A stretch of DNA of 5,030 nucleotides, taken from contig QIGP01000398.1 of assembly GCA_003228965.1 (NCBI GenBank), positions 1-5,030 of the forward strand, written 5' to 3'. The position numbers and the translations under genes were made by a program. Below the pieces are notes generated by a model. The model ran no database searches, was not told where the DNA came from, and saw only the letters and a list, made by a program, of their open reading frames with translations. Source of the DNA: Gammaproteobacteria bacterium. GTDB taxonomy: Bacteria > Pseudomonadota > Gammaproteobacteria > Steroidobacterales > SZUA-146. Positions 5,018 through 5,030 of this stretch are shown piece by piece (the first letter of the stretch is position 1; the number at the start of each line of letters is the position of its first letter).

Positions 5018-5030
5018 CAGCCTCCTGTTG

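Overview
The window (roughly half G+C) looks like chromosomal DNA of an uncultured or little-studied Gram-negative bacterium, most likely a marine or sediment gammaproteobacterium. Grounds: a lipoprotein with a clear lipobox, a Sec-exported outer-membrane beta-barrel, and an exported protein ending in thrombospondin type 3 plus dockerin-like repeats, a combination I associate with such genomes. The phylum-level call is inference. No rRNA, tRNA, CRISPR array, IS element or phage gene was seen.

Layout. (1) 1-1198, minus: a DUF4382/DUF5666-type lipoprotein. It is the longest open frame in the window and is cut by the left edge, so its C-terminus is missing. (2) 1199-1445: divergent control region. 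(3) 1446-1607, plus: a 53-residue gene for a secreted, strongly basic peptide built from 11-residue repeats. (4) 1705-2550, plus: a 281-residue outer-membrane beta-barrel protein that starts at GTG; a perfect-stem hairpin (1629-1659) lies between it and the small gene. (5) 2551-3319: 769 bases without a convincing gene, holding a cluster of four short perfect inverted repeats at 2920-3020. (6) 3320-4447, plus: a 375-residue exported beta-propeller-like protein with TSP3 and dockerin-like repeats, followed by a good intrinsic terminator at 4476-4516. (7) 4548-4588: two mutually exclusive hairpins. (8) 4629-4956, plus: a broken TauD/TfdA-family dioxygenase gene. Its N-terminal 89 residues are intact, then the frame jumps to a downstream piece of the same family, so the segment with the HxD iron ligands is gone. 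(9) About 4928-5017: a scrap in the third frame that resembles a DUF35-type OB-fold.

Functionally, regions 1 to 6 are a run of cell-envelope and exported proteins with no visible shared pathway. The right end is a zone of gene decay. The two points most worth attention are the tiny hendecad-repeat cationic peptide and the deletion scar in the dioxygenase gene, where a CATGCC microhomology sits exactly at the junction.
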